Translations under genes and position numbers: made by a program
Assembly: GCA_001599595.1 (NCBI GenBank)
Contig: BCHH01000019.1
Coordinates: 126,411 to 190,410, forward strand
From: Beverwykella pulmonaria
Lineage: Eukaryota > Ascomycota > Dothideomycetes > Pleosporales > Melanommataceae
Direction of reading: 5' to 3'
DNA length: 64,000 nt
The notes under the pieces: model-generated
What the model was told of the DNA's origin: nothing
The model's input: the letters and a program-made list of their open reading frames with translations, nothing else
The model's database searches: none
Shown: positions 1 to 11,548 of the stretch, one piece after another
Position numbering within the stretch: the stretch's first letter is position 1
How the letters are laid out: each line of letters starts with the position of its first letter

Positions 1-3000
1 ATCAAAGCCGCCTTCGGTGGTGGTGGCCGAGGCATGCGAGTCGTCCGCGAGCAGAGCACCCTCAAGGACTCCTTCGAGCGCGCGACGTCCGAGGCCAAAT
101 CCGCTTTCGGCAACGGAACCGTCTTCGTCGAGCGGTTCTTGGACAAACCCAAGCACATCGAAGTGCAGCTCCTTGGTGACAACCTTGGAAACGTCGTCCA
201 CCTTTACGAGCGCGACTGCAGTGTCCAGCGTCGCCATCAAAAGGTTGTTGAGCTGGCCCCAGCCAAAGACCTCCCCACGGAAACCCGTGATGCTATCTTG
301 AAAGATGCTGTGAGACTCGCCCAGTCCGTCAACTACCGAAACGCTGGTACCGCTGAGTTCCTGGTTGACCAGCAGAACCGGTATTACTTTATCGAGATCA
401 ACCCCAGAATGTAGGTCGCCTCCAGTCAATTCGCTCCATTGCACTGCTAACAATCTCATCCAGTCAAGTCGAGCACACTATTACGGAGGAGGTGACTGGC
501 ATCGATATCGTGGCCGCACAGATCCAGATTGCCGCCGGCGCATCCCTCGAGCAACTTGGCCTTACCCAGGATCACATCTCCACACGTGGTTTCGCCTTCC
601 AATGTCGTATCACCACCGAAGACCCGGCGGCAGGATTCGCCCCAGATACTGGTAAGATCGAAGTGTATCGTTCCGCAGGTGGCAACGGAGTGCGTCTTGA
701 CGGAGGTAACGGCTTCGCTGGTGCCATCATTACGCCTCATTACGACTCTATGTTGGTCAAGTGCACGTGCCGTGGTTCCACATATGAAATCGTGCGCCGA
801 AAGATGCTTCGTGCCTTGGTCGAGTTCCGTATCCGTGGTGTCAAGACGAATATTCCATTCTTGATCAAACTCCTCACCCATCCCACCTTCATTGACGGAA
901 CTTGCTGGACCACCTTCATCGACGACAGGTAAGTCTAGTATCCTTTACTTTCCATCATTTGACTAATCATGTGCAGTCCTGAGCTTTTCGCCCTCATCGG
1001 TTCCCAGAATCGTGCCCAAAAACTCCTCGCGTACTTGGGTGATCTCGCCGTCAATGGCAGTCAGATTAAGGGCCAAATTGGCGAGCCGAAATTCAAGGGC
1101 GCCGTCTCTGTCCCCGCGATCCACGATTCGGACGGCCACAAGATCGATACATCCAAGCCATGCCAGAAGGGATGGAGGAACGTGATCCTAAAGGAAGGCC
1201 CCGAGGGCTTCGCAAAGGCGGTCCGTGCCAACAAGGGCTGTCTAATCATGGATACCACATGGCGCGACGCACACCAGTCTCTCCTTGCCACTCGCGTAAG
1301 GACTGTCGACATGCTCACCATTGCCAAAGAGACCAGCCACGCTTACGCTAATGCTTGGGCTTTGGAGTGCTGGGGCGGTGCCACTTTCGATGTTGCCATG
1401 CGATTCCTCTATGAGGACCCATGGGACCGCCTGAGGAAGATGAGGAAGCTTGTACCCAACATTCCCTTCCAGATGCTTCTGCGTGGAGCCAACGGTGTCG
1501 CATACTCGTCCCTTCCGGACAATGCCATCTACCACTTCTGCGAGCAGGCTAAGAAGAATGGTGTCGACATCTTCCGTGTCTTCGACGCTCTCAACGATGT
1601 TGAGCAGCTCGAAGTCGGTATCAAGGCCGTCTTGAAGGCTGGTGGTGTTGCCGAGGGTACCGTCTGCTACAGCGGCGACATGCTGAACCCCAAGAAGAAG
1701 TACAACCTTGAATACTACTTGGACGTAGTTGACAAGATCGTCAAGATGGGTGCCCATATTCTGGGTGTCAAGGACATGGCTGGTGTCATGAAGCCCCGCG
1801 CTGCCACCCTTCTCATTGGTGCCATCCGCAAGAAGTACCCCGATCTCCCGATCCACGTTCACACCCATGACTCTGCCGGTACTGGTGTTGCCTCCATGGT
1901 TGCTTGCGCCCAGGCAGGTGCCGATGCGGTCGATGCTGCTACTGACAGCATGTCTGGAATGACATCGCAGCCCAGCATTGGCGCCATTCTGGCCTCTCTT
2001 GAGGGCACCGACCTGGATCCTGGACTTGATGCCCACATGATTCGCCATCTCGACGCGTACTGGGCTCAGTTGCGCCTTCTATACTCTCCCTTCGAAGCTG
2101 GTCTCACCGGTCCCGACCCAGAGGTCTATGAGCACGAAATCCCTGGTGGACAACTCACGAATCTTATTTTCCAGGCCTCGCATCAGGGACTTGGAGAGCA
2201 GTGGGCTCAGACTAAGAAGGCATACGAGGAGGCTAACGACCTTCTGGGCGACATCGTCAAGGTCACGCCTACGTCCAAGGTCGTCGGTGATCTTGCTCAA
2301 TTCATGGTCTCCAACGGGCTTTCGCATGACGATGTACTCGCGAAGGCCGAGAAACTTGACTTCCCTTCGTCCGTCCTTGAGTTCTTCGAAGGCCTTATGG
2401 GACAACCCTACGGCGGCTTCCCAGAACCCCTCCGCACCCAGGCACTCCGTGGACGCCGGAAGATGGACAAGCGACCTGGTTCGTACCTCGAGCCCATTGA
2501 CCTCGTCAAAGTCAAGGCCGAGCTCAGGGAGAAGTGGGGCGACGCCACCGAGTGCGATGTTGCATCCTATGTCATGTACCCCAAGGTCTTCGAGGACTAC
2601 AAGAAGTGGACCACCAAGTTTGGCGATCTCTCCGTTCTGCCGACCCGATACTTCCTCGCACGTCCCGAGGTCGGCGAGGAATTCCATGTCGAGCTCGAGA
2701 AGGGTAAGGTGCTTATCTTGAAGCTCCTTGCTATTGGACCGTTGTCCGAGCAGACCGGTCTAAGGGAGGTCTTCTACGAGATGAACGGAGAGGGCCGAAC
2801 CGTCACCGTCGAGGATCAGCACGCCGCTGTCGACAACATCAGCAGGCCGAAGGCTGATCCCACGGACGGTAGCCAAGTCGGATCACCGATGGCTGGTGTT
2901 GTCGTCGAGGTGCGCGTGCACGAAGGCCACGATGTCCTCAAGGGTGACCCCATCGCCGTTCTCAGTGCCATGAAGATGGTAAGCATTCAACGGATTCTCC

Positions 3001-3142
3001 AAAATATAACTCGAACACATGCTAATCAGATGTATAGGAAATGGTTATCTCAGCGCCCCACTCCGGCAAGATTGCCAGCCTGTCTGTCCGGGAGGGCGAC
3101 TCAGTCGGTTCCCAGGACCTTATCTGCAAGCTTGTCAAGTGA
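1..3142 (+). CDS. pyc: Pyruvate carboxylase, 3' part (5' end outside window)
   Basis: Biotin-dependent enzyme that carboxylates pyruvate to oxaloacetate (anaplerosis; cytosolic in most fungi). The window opens inside the ATP-grasp biotin carboxylase domain ([13 protein letters not shown]) and continues through EINPRIQVEHT, the carboxyltransferase domain ([15 protein letters not shown], with the metal-binding HVHTHD motif) and a C-terminal biotinyl domain ending in LICKLVK. Exons by splice signals: 1-410, 464-928, 977-2978, 3038-3142. The first intron has a TGCTAAC branch site. The last intron falls inside the biotin-attachment motif, splitting AMKM from EM; the lysine stays in the upstream exon. 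Without that splice the reading frame runs on into unrelated sequence, so the intron is certain. The N-terminal part of the biotin carboxylase domain is missing only because of the window edge. Family assignment is secure. Confidence 0.97.
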
Positions 3143-4427
3143 GATATTGTTATGCGCAGATTTTGGTCCTTTGGGATGTCGAATTACCAGGATGTACTAG
3201 CCACCAAAGTTGTTCAATAGGGAAGAAAAGTGGGCTTTTGCAGCAGGCGGCTGCGCGCGAAGAATCAAGCACGACGATTTCCTATTTGCGAGTTTTGTCT
3301 ACGAATCAAGTCATGCCAACATTCGAACCGGGATTTTCGGCTTTTTCTTCGCCTCTCTTATACAAACCCTCCATCCGATCTTTTCAGTTTCTTTTTCTCG
3401 CACGTAAAGTCTTGGAGGATGTCTGGCTAGTCTCTTTCCCTCTCCCAGGTTCATCGAATGATGGTCGGTGATGGATTGCAAGGCGGCTGGACAGATAACG
3501 GACGATGATGGAGGACTGATGGACGTTCGTGACCAAACTTGGGTACATAGAAGAGACAAATTCGTGGCGAGGGTAACGCCTATCTACAACGTAATTACTT
3601 CCTCTGCGTGCTTATTGTAATGCTTTGTGTTTTGTGGAGGCTTGTTTGGTGCGCGTTTGCTTGCAAACTATGATTACGCACGACCGAGCGCTTTTCGACA
3701 AGTCCTCTGATCGCATTCAACAGTCCCCCCTCCCCCCAATACGGTATCTGCATCTGTTCATTTCGTCATTCCTATATTGCATTGCATGCGAAGAAACGGA
3801 AAGAAGAGAAAGGAGCATGATGAACAAATTCACACACAAGAAAGGGAGAGTAGAATCGGAACGGCATCTTTCATTCTGAACTGTATGTTGGAAGAGGTAG
3901 GGACGGGATATGCAGAGATACGGAGATACGGAGAGGTAGTCTTGGTTGCGAGTAGGTGGGTGCGTAGGGGCACTCGCATTTGACAAGTAACTTGGGCGCT
4001 TGGGTGGCTGCGACGGGGCCTCCTAGTACTGGTCGTAGAAGAATGGAAGTCGAGAGAGGTCGATTCAGTTCGTTTTGTTTCAACGCAAGATGATGATGAG
4101 TAACGAAACGAGTTGAAATTTAATTTTTTGATCTATTATTCTTGTCTATCTTTTGTTCTTGTAAGATGGGAAAAGATATGTCAAATCGAGTAGGATCCAG
4201 GAGGTTATCTAACAGCAGTGGCGATGGAGAGTGAGGCCCGATGCCAAACTTTTATCACGTTATCCCTGAACGCGCTCCCGATGTTGTGCACTAGACTCCA
4301 GACGCCGGATATGCAGATACTCGGACAGTTGCCCTAGGCAAGTAGTCCCTTGACACCGATATTCTCCCGCAGGCCTTGACATGTGATCCACCGCAAGCAC
4401 GGTAGGAGCGTCAAGCCCAATTCCTAA
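3143..4427. other. Intergenic, PYC 3' side to kinase 3' side
   Basis: Convergent intergenic stretch of about 1.3 kb. It should hold both 3' untranslated regions. T-rich and A-rich patches occur (for example near 3340-3400 and 4105-4170). Small frames here show no protein-like composition and I see no gene. Confidence 0.6.
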
Positions 4428-5704
4428 TCATCTCATGGCGCTAAAGTCCAATTTCCTCGCCACCTTATCGCCTCGGCCTGAATCTGCCTCGCCGGCCCTC
4501 CTCTTCAAATCCTCGCCCACCCTCGCCAAGCCGCCGCCTTGCTTCGGCAGATCCTCCTTCTTCGTGGGCCGTGGCGCGTTTATCCAATACCTGTGCTCCA
4601 GGACTTTTCTCGCAGTAAACCGTTTCGAAGGGTCCATGATCAACATACTTCTCAGCAAGTCAATGCCGTCTTCGCCTAACAAGGTGAATTTCTGGCGCCA
4701 GTACGACATGGGCTGTGGGCGCTTCACAGCTCCGAGAATAGCGGCGTTTTTCAAATTCGTTACGCCGGGCCATGTATCTTCAGTAGGCGTACCAAAGACG
4801 TTGCAGATGACGAGGAGTTGCTCTGGATCGGTTTCTGCAGGGAGGAACCATTCGCGAAGCACAAGTTCGGCGACAACAACACCCATACTCCATACGTCAA
4901 CTGTGCCGCCGTAGTGCTGGCAGCCGAGAAGCAGTTCCGGGGGCCGGTAAAAACGTGTGATGACCATCGAAGTCATGGGGCGGCCTGGGTCAGCGAAGGA
5001 TCGCGCGAGACCGAAATCGGCAAGTTTGAGCGTTCCGTCTGCGGCGATGAGCAAGTTGTTCCCCTTGATATCGCGGTGTAAAACAAAGTTCTCGTGGCAG
5101 AACCACACGGCTTGTGCTAGCATGCTTGCCCAGCTCTTGATATCAGCACTTGTATAGGATATGGCCTGGTTCTTCCAAAGACCCTCTAGATCTCCAAGGG
5201 GCAAGTGTTCGAGTACAAGAGATATGTTCTGCTCCTTGGTGCTGAAGATGGCGTGGAGCTGGATGATGTTGGGATGCGAGAGCTCCGATAGATGCTTAAT
5301 TTCGCGGATGGCGTCCGGGGCGATGCCGTCTTTGTGCTCGACGTTCAACTTGATCTTTTTTATGGCAACCAGGCGGGTTGGATCGTGTCGGTAGTGTCCG
5401 CTGTAGACGACAGCGTATGTTCCTTCGCCGAGACGGGCGCCTGGTCAAGGTATTCGTTAGGCAAGTGTGTGTGAGAGAGAGACGAGGTTGTGGATGTACC
5501 TGAGACAAACTGCCGCCGCACATCATCGTTCATCTGCTCTGCCAGATCCGTTCCTCCATCTCCTGGAGTTGTGGCAGCGCTTGAAGCTGGCGGTTTATTC
5601 ACATTGAGGATGGCGAGGGCTTTGGTCTTTGGATTCATGCTCATACTCTTGGTACCGGCGCCTGGAGGGTTGGGCCTGGGGCTGAGGGCGGGAGAGCGGG
5701 CCAT
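4428..5704 (-). CDS. CDK7/Kin28-type cyclin-dependent kinase
   Basis: Serine/threonine kinase of the TFIIH/CDK-activating class; in the family it phosphorylates the RNA polymerase II CTD and other CDKs in the nucleus. Exons 5704-5500 and 5440-4428 give 405 residues. Visible: Gly-rich loop GEGTYAVVY (74-81), catalytic Lys96 in VAIKKIK, PSTAIRE-equivalent helix PDAIREIKHLSEL, HRD with Asp192, DFG with Asp210, and T-loop PMTSMVITRFYRPPELLLG with Thr at about 225. The C-terminal tail (LPKQGGG..., ending RKLDFSAMR) resembles fungal Kin28/Mcs6 orthologues. The 68-residue N-terminal extension before the kinase fold is Pro/Ala-rich. The start is the ATG of MARSPALSPRPN, and both ends of the single intron keep frame. 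Oddity: the usual W in TRWYR is F here. Transcribed divergently from the mS41 gene. Another CDK subclass is possible but less likely. Confidence 0.88.
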
Positions 5705-6176
5705 GGTGAGTCTGTCGACCGCTAGAATAACCTAACAGAGGAGGTGAGTGGGAAATATCAGTAGTGGTGTACGGTGCTGAATAAATAGGTAGCTATGGCG
5801 GTTGCAAGGCCGAGCTTGTGCAGGCTCCAGGGGACGTTGGACGCTCGGAGGACCTTGGTGGCGGGTATCTCATACTTGGTGTGTGTTAGCTTCCATGGCT
5901 TCTTTCATCTTGTGTGCAATCATGGCCGGGACACTGATTGCGAACGAGTGGCGGGTGGTGTGGATGCTCGCGGTCCATGCGGACATTTGGTTCGGCCCAA
6001 GCTTCAATATCTTGGCGCCAGACTAAATATTTCGGCCTCACGTCTCAGAGATCTCATATCGAACTACGATTCCCGGCTCTACCAGGCGCATCGAAATTCG
6101 TACACACAGTAAATCTCTCCCACATACCATACTCTATCTCAACCAGTACTCACATGTCTCCCAGCACACCGCCAAC
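5705..6176. promoter_or_regulatory. Divergent promoter region, kinase / mS41
   Basis: A 470-nt spacer between two outward-facing start codons must contain both promoters. CT-rich and AC-rich tracts precede each ATG (for example 6110-6170). No specific operator was recognised. Confidence 0.55.
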
Positions 6177-6899
6177 ATGATCCTCCGACGTCCCCTTCTC
6201 GCCGCAACCACCGCCGTCTCCGCACCCCAGGTTTGCATACGCCAATTGCACCACCAAATTCCCATCCGCCCCGTCCCCAAACCAATACCCTTCATACCAG
6301 ACCACACCGCATTCCTCAGTGCCATTGGCCGCAATCTCTCTGCGCACTCGTCCAAAATCCCTTCATGGGACGCTCTCTTCACGCTCTCGTCTCTGCAGCT
6401 CAAGGAGCTGGGTATCGAACCTGCGCGTTCCCGTCGGTACTTGCTGCACTGGCGCGAGAAGTTCCGAAACGGGGAATATGGCATTGGAGGCGACTGCCAG
6501 TATGTCGAGAACGGTGTTGCAGAGCTGCAGCTCGTCGAAGCGCCCGTGGCGCCGAGGAAAGACGATGGAGCCATGGGTAGACGCTCTGCTGTTGCGACGG
6601 CCACGCACGATCCGGGAACGAGGAGGGTGGTTGTCAATGTGCCGGTGGGGGCTGAGGGACCGGCTGAGCCGTTGGACAAGATTAGGGGCGTGAGGGGCAT
6701 TGTGGTCAAGGGTCCGCGGACGATCAAGGGGAGCCATGTGGAGATTGTGAAAGGGAGCCGGGGTCTGAAGGCGAGGTTGAAGCTGCAGGAGGGCATTTGG
6801 GAGGAGAGGAGGGGGCATAAGGTCGACGGGGGTGAGAGGAGGAAGGCCGAGGTCAGGGCGAAGCGGAGGGCGGCTGAGAACAAGGAGAAGAATAGGTAG
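6177..6899 (+). CDS. Mitochondrial small-subunit ribosomal protein mS41 (Fyv4, IGR motif)
   Basis: Single-exon gene of 240 residues. The N-terminus is basic and hydrophobic (MILRRPLLAATTAVSA), as expected for mitochondrial import. Residues about 45-100 hold the IGR domain: FLSAIGRNL, then a SAM-like helical stretch with W, LF.LSS.QLKELGI and RRYLLHWREKF, followed by a short GGDCQYV. This pattern defines the Fyv4/mS41 family, a component of the mitochondrial small ribosomal subunit. The C-terminal half is strongly basic with many Arg/Lys and Gly, consistent with rRNA contact. The start ATG lies right after a short promoter shared with the kinase and no intron is needed. The fungal orthologues I know are of similar or shorter length, so the basic tail may be lineage-specific. 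Confidence 0.88.
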   Translation: MILRRPLLAATTAVSAPQVCIRQLHHQIPIRPVPKPIPFIPDHTAFLSAIGRNLSAHSSKIPSWDALFTLSSLQLKELGIEPARSRRYLLHWREKFRNGEYGIGGDCQYVENGVAELQLVEAPVAPRKDDGAMGRRSAVATATHDPGTRRVVVNVPVGAEGPAEPLDKIRGVRGIVVKGPRTIKGSHVEIVKGSRGLKARLKLQEGIWEERRGHKVDGGERRKAEVRAKRRAAENKEKNR

Positions 6900-7616
6900 A
6901 TGCGATACGGTGCGAGATGAGGGAATATTCTAGCGGGTGGATATCGAGGGGTAGATGTATCATACTGTGTTCTACTCTTCCAATGTAGCATATCAACAAA
7001 TCTGAAGACGAATTTGCAAAACGTGGGGCTCCCTCGAACCCGAACTAACTGTGGTCAACAGTCAAGCTTACCTCGAACAAGAGTCAATAGTATGGCCCAA
7101 GGCGAGGGAGTACTCCAGTTATCAACGCCCCCCAAAAAAACACTGTACAATTATTTTGCAGGCCGATCGTGGTGTTTATGGCGTAGATAGGTAATACGGA
7201 CGAAAGTAACCCTATTCGGGCTACGCACAGCTTGGTTCCAAGAAGATCAACAGTCTTGGATCACATTGACATCATAACCACAATACGATGATGAGCTCTG
7301 CGTGGCAAGATCGGTAAGAAAGACGCGCGGCTGCGGGGTTCGGGGGTAGCCAGGGGTGTCTGATGCTGATGGTCCGTCAGTCCTATCGCAACATTCAACT
7401 CATTCCATGCCCGAGAGCACAGCACATAATGGAGCGATTCTGGGTAAGGGTAGACTGTCGAATGAAGATGAAATATACACATTTTTATGCTGCTGAAGTA
7501 GCCGTCTGCTTCTGGTATCTAACATGTCTCAATCCCAAAATGGACTCATGTATTTCCTCCTAAACGCCGTCGCCATGCCATCCATAATGTAAAGGGAGAA
7601 TAACAAAGAAGGGGGG
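6900..7616. other. Intergenic between convergent genes
   Basis: Contains the mS41 3' region and the 3' region of the membrane-protein gene. A CCCCCCAAAAAAA run sits near 7129-7141. No gene-like frame was seen. Confidence 0.55.
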
Positions 7617-8879
7617 TTAAGCCTTCCACCTCGCTTCAGTCCACTGCGCGTACTCGTGCTTGAGGCTTCTCTGGACCCACGGAATAGTAACAGCAGTCCA
7701 GGCGCCTGCCCACAGGAAAGGTACGGTCCAGCCGACCTGAAGGAATTAGCATGGTGTGAAATGCATTGAAGTCGAGGAGATACTTACTACGTAAGCGGCG
7801 TCCCGCTGGATGGTGAAGATAATAGCGGTGCAGGTTGCGGCAAGCCCAATGGCACCGAAACCCCAGAAAAGCGTCAAGCGATGCAGCATCTCGCGGAACT
7901 CCTTGCTGGCCTGATAACGCAGGTTGAGCCTTTGTCTGAACTCGGTTCCGCCCGACCCGTCAACCGCACAGACATCTTCAATGTACGCGTAGATGCCTGG
8001 ACGAAGGGGAGCGCCCATGGGGAGCGAGGAGATCCGGCATGGCGCAGGCACCTTCATGTAGCGGAGGAGATCGACAAGAAGGAGTTCGCACCCGATGGCG
8101 AAGCACATGGTGGGCGCTGGCATGGCGAGGAGACGGATCGGAGGGTTGCGAGGGCAGGTGCCACTGAGAGCATGTTAGTTAGCATCGGTAGCGCCGCCCT
8201 ACAAGAAAGACAAACACTTACACAATCAACTCGATCATGACAAAGAACCAGCCGACGGAGAGATTCCAGTGGAACCAATCCAGCTGTAGCGAGTCAATAT
8301 AAATCCCAATCGAAAACATACAATAGGGGATACACGCACATAATATCTCTGGGCTCCTATGACGCGGCAATTGGAATTCTTCCTCCACAGCCGGACGAAG
8401 CGAATGAAGTACTCGACAATCGAAACGGTCCCAAGCAGAGCCGTGCTAATACTGAACACGGCGTTTGCCGACAGTTGGGCCCGCGTCAAGCCATACCACA
8501 TCCCAAAGTAGAGTCCAATGGGCATGCACACGCAGTCGAGCAAGATCAAGGACCAGAACCAGAATATGGCCTTCTTTCGCGGGCGCAACGAGTAGTTCAA
8601 CGGCGGCGGTTGGTTGAAGTCGGCGTCGGCGAACACGACTTGGGTGTGCGGGTAGAGGGCGTTCTGGAGCGACGGCGCGTAGCTGGTACTTCCGCCTGCG
8701 TTGGGGCTCGGGGTGGTGGGTCGTGAGGTGGCGTCATCGGTCGTGCCATCGAGGCCTTGTCCCGGAACTTGGAGGGTCGACGAGGGCTGCGTGCGCAGCT
8801 CTTGCTGTGGTATTGCCGTGAGTTCGGTGGGCGTCGCAGGCCTCAAGGGCTCTGTCGAGGGCGTGGCGTTGGCGGCCAT
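7617..8879 (-). CDS. Unrecognised multi-spanning membrane protein
   Basis: Four exons (8879-8340, 8283-8222, 8163-7788, 7736-7617) join without frame conflict into 365 residues. The first ~105 residues are Pro/Thr/Ser-rich and probably cytosolic. About six hydrophobic segments follow: AIFWFWSLILLDCVCMPIGLY, the FSISTALLGTVSIVEYF segment, WNLSVGWFFVMIELIV, LLAMPAPTMCFAIGCELLLVDLL, LFWGFGAIGLAATCTAIIFTI and PFLWAGAWTAVTIPWV. An aromatic-rich cytosolic tail ends the protein. I do not recognise the family and assign no function. The start is the ATG of MAANATPSTEPLRPATP. Introns of 48-58 nt with GTAAGT-type donors fit the rest of the window. Its promoter is shared with the lipase gene on the opposite strand. 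Confidence 0.75.
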
Positions 8880-9351
8880 GCTGGGAGAGAGCGGCGTCTG
8901 GTGTGCTGTTGTTGCTGTTGCGGTTGTAAAAAAATATCATACGACGGGAGCCCCAATGTCTTATCTCGGATGGCCGCGGATCGTGTGCTTCTTGAAGGGC
9001 GGGCGCGACGGAGGTGTGTGGAATGAGGAGGATGGGACTGGGTGGTGGGTTCTGTATAAGCACGTTGCATGCTTTGGTCAGGACCAGGTTGCGGATAATT
9101 CGATCCATTCACAGCGAGCAGCGTGCATTACATCATAGGGCCATCGCCAAAACGGCTGCGGAGCTTGGCGCCAACCCGCTTGGCAGTTTGGCCGTGAGCG
9201 ATGCGTCGCGATTGGGTCCGCAGTTCACCCGACGCGATGGCTAGACTGCGTTGCGGGCATCACGCCTCCGCATCCAGTGACCTCACCACCGCTTCTCCAC
9301 ACGTTCGCATATCCACAAACACAACCCCAGAATATGTGAACAACCGAATCA
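8880..9351. promoter_or_regulatory. Divergent promoter, membrane protein / lipase
   Basis: About 470 nt between two outward-facing ATGs. CA-rich sequence with ACAACC runs just upstream of 9352 resembles a fungal 5' leader. No defined factor site is claimed. Confidence 0.5.
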
Positions 9352-10599
9352 ATGGCCCGCTTTATCGGCCTCCTTCTCAGCACGCTCCTGGGCCTTGTTG
9401 CTTCGGAAAGCCATGGGGCGCAGCAGTCGCCGCTGGCGCTGGAACACGCCAGCAACGGCAGCGCCATCTCCGTCGAGCTCTTCGCCGAGCTGGAAGAGCT
9501 CGCGCGCATAGTCGACATATCTTACTGTGTGGGCAGCACCGGGCTAGGCATCCAGAAGCCTTTCCAGTGCCTCAGCCGCTGTTCCGAATTCGAGAACTTT
9601 GAACTTGTCAAGGTAGGTCGCGTGATGCTACCGTTCACTCTCTTACAACCAGCTCATCTTCCCATTCAGACATGGAACACCGGCCCTCTCCTCGCCGACT
9701 CCTGCGGCTACATAGCGCTCTCGCACCCGCCCTCCCCGCCGCGCATCATTCTCGCCTTCCGCGGCACCTACTCCCTGACAAACACCATTGTCGACCTCTC
9801 CACCATACCCCAAGAATACGTTCCGTACCCCGGCGACGACGACGACGATGGCGACAACGGCTCAGACTTTATGGCTCCGCGCCAGCCCTCCCCCTCCCCC
9901 TCCTCCGACGAAGACGACCCACCCCCAGCCGACCCCCCCAAATGCGAAAACTGCACCGTGCACATGGGCTTCTACAGTTCCTGGCTCAACACGCGCAAAG
10001 TCATCTTGCCAGACCTCGCGCAAGCTATCAACGACTACCCAGGCTACAAGCTCACGCTGGTCGGCCACTCCCTGGGCGGTGCCGTGGCCGCGCTCGCCGG
10101 CCTTGATTTCCTAGCCCGAGGCTGGAATCCACGCGTCACTACTTTTGGAGAACCTCGAATCGGCAACAAAGAATTGATGGCCTACACAAACGCCCGCTTC
10201 AACATCACCACCCCCACGCACAGAAACAACAACGCCTTCCACCGCATCACCCACACGAACGACCCCGTCCCGCTCCTCCCCCTATCCGAGTGGGGCTATA
10301 CGATGCACAGCGAGGAAATCTTCATCTCGGCGCCCTACCTACCACCCTCGGTTGAAGACTTACACCACTGCGTCGGCGACGAAGACCCATCCTGCATCGC
10401 AGGAACAGACGAGGACGTACCAAGCTGGGGTATCCCCGCGCGCTTCCGGTTCTGGGAGCTTTTCTTCGCGCATCGGGATTACTTCTGGAGACTGGGTCTT
10501 TGTGTGCCCGGGGGGGATCCAAGGGATTGGTACAGGGGCAAGTATCCGAAGCCCGGGGACGAGGATGATGTCAAGGAGGTGGAGGTGGATGAGCTCTGA
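9352..10599 (+). CDS. Secreted class-3 lipase (alpha/beta-hydrolase)
   Basis: Probable secreted triacylglycerol lipase or feruloyl-esterase-like hydrolase. Exons 9352-9612 and 9670-10599 give 396 residues. A signal peptide is clear (FIGLLLSTLLGLVA, cleavage near residue 20). The lipase-3 fold is shown by IILAFRGTYS (oxyanion-side strand), GHSLGG with nucleophile Ser221, Asp285 in HTNDPVPLLP and a His at 319/320 in EDLHHC. Cys residues in the YCVGSTGLG...FQCLSRC region suggest a disulphide typical of secreted members. Oddity: an acidic then Pro/Ser-rich insert lies after the FRGTYS strand, before the CENCTVHMGF segment. The intron is 57 nt, in frame and free of stops, so an unspliced transcript would encode 19 extra residues. 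The GTAGGT donor and CAG acceptor favour splicing. Confidence 0.9.
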   Translation: MARFIGLLLSTLLGLVASESHGAQQSPLALEHASNGSAISVELFAELEELARIVDISYCVGSTGLGIQKPFQCLSRCSEFENFELVKVGRVMLPFTLLQPAHLPIQTWNTGPLLADSCGYIALSHPPSPPRIILAFRGTYSLTNTIVDLSTIPQEYVPYPGDDDDDGDNGSDFMAPRQPSPSPSSDEDDPPPADPPKCENCTVHMGFYSSWLNTRKVILPDLAQAINDYPGYKLTLVGHSLGGAVAALAGLDFLARGWNPRVTTFGEPRIGNKELMAYTNARFNITTPTHRNNNAFHRITHTNDPVPLLPLSEWGYTMHSEEIFISAPYLPPSVEDLHHCVGDEDPSCIAGTDEDVPSWGIPARFRFWELFFAHRDYFWRLGLCVPGGDPRDWYRGKYPKPGDEDDVKEVEVDEL

Positions 10600-11548
10600 G
10601 CTTCGAGGCGCGAAACATGTATGAATACGACGTTGGAGAGTTGGGATCAAAATGCAGCACGGAGTTTACTGAGCATGGTCTGGATCGAAATGGGCTTTAT
10701 GGGAAAATTGGCGTTCAAAAACCTCGGATTGGTACCTTGAATGCCTGGGCTGTGTTTTCTCTCCAACCTATGATATACATGTATATGAAAACAGCATTTT
10801 GCAGAGACAGTGTGCTCTGCCTTATTTCATAGTCCCTTAACCCGACTGCCGTGTTTTGCGTAAAAGTCCTTCCGGCAGATACACCATTACGTGTAGGCTG
10901 AAATGAACTTTTTGCCTAATAGCTGCTAGATTCGATACTCTAAGGACCTGCTAGTAATTACCTAATTGTTTGGGCAAGTGGCAAAATGGTGGAATTTCAG
11001 CATCACACCACATCATGTCACGGCACATCGAGTCCGTATTTGATTTTACAGCTTCCATTTTCCTTTGCAGGGAAAAAAAAGCCCTTGTCGTATCCTACGG
11101 GTTGCGTCGGCTCAGGTAATCATGGTGAGAGGGAAAAAAAGAAAGTTAACCAGTTGGTCATGGTTCGTTTTATCGAAAAAGCCGAGTCCACATTCCCGTG
11201 CCCTTGTCATCAAGTGTATGCACCCGTAGGCCACGCTCCCATCATCAAATGAAGAAAAGAAAAGAAAAGAGAGATCCCGACTCCATCATGTTTATGCCAC
11301 CACCCCATCGCTCCAACCAGTTCGCTATGCGTGCGCCGCCCCTGCTCCGTCCCATGCATGAATCGTAACGCGCTGAAAAGTGGTATCGCGTTGTGAGGGT
11401 ATCGTGCTTGAAGTGAAGTGGAGTCATCGTGCCGTGAAATAGATCGTGCTATATCATAGTAGAGTTCGAACAAGCTGGGATCGAAATCGTGTCCATCAAA
11501 TGCGAAAAAACAGTGTAACTTCTAGGAGTCACAGAGAAGTGAGATGGC
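10600..11548. other. Intergenic
   Basis: About 950 nt between the lipase stop and the trehalose gene stop, with convergent transcription. A-rich tracts (11072-11079, 11132-11140, 11251-11272) are present. No convincing coding frame was seen. Confidence 0.55.

Noticed and set aside
1242..2687. Long minus-strand frames (268 and 202 codons) opposite pyruvate carboxylase
   Set aside because: They are antisense shadows of a highly codon-biased gene and show no domain, only low-complexity Val/Leu/Gly-rich sequence.
6134..6991. 285-codon minus frame covering the mS41 gene
   Set aside because: It is antisense to a gene with a clear IGR domain; its translation is Ser/Pro/Thr-rich without motifs.
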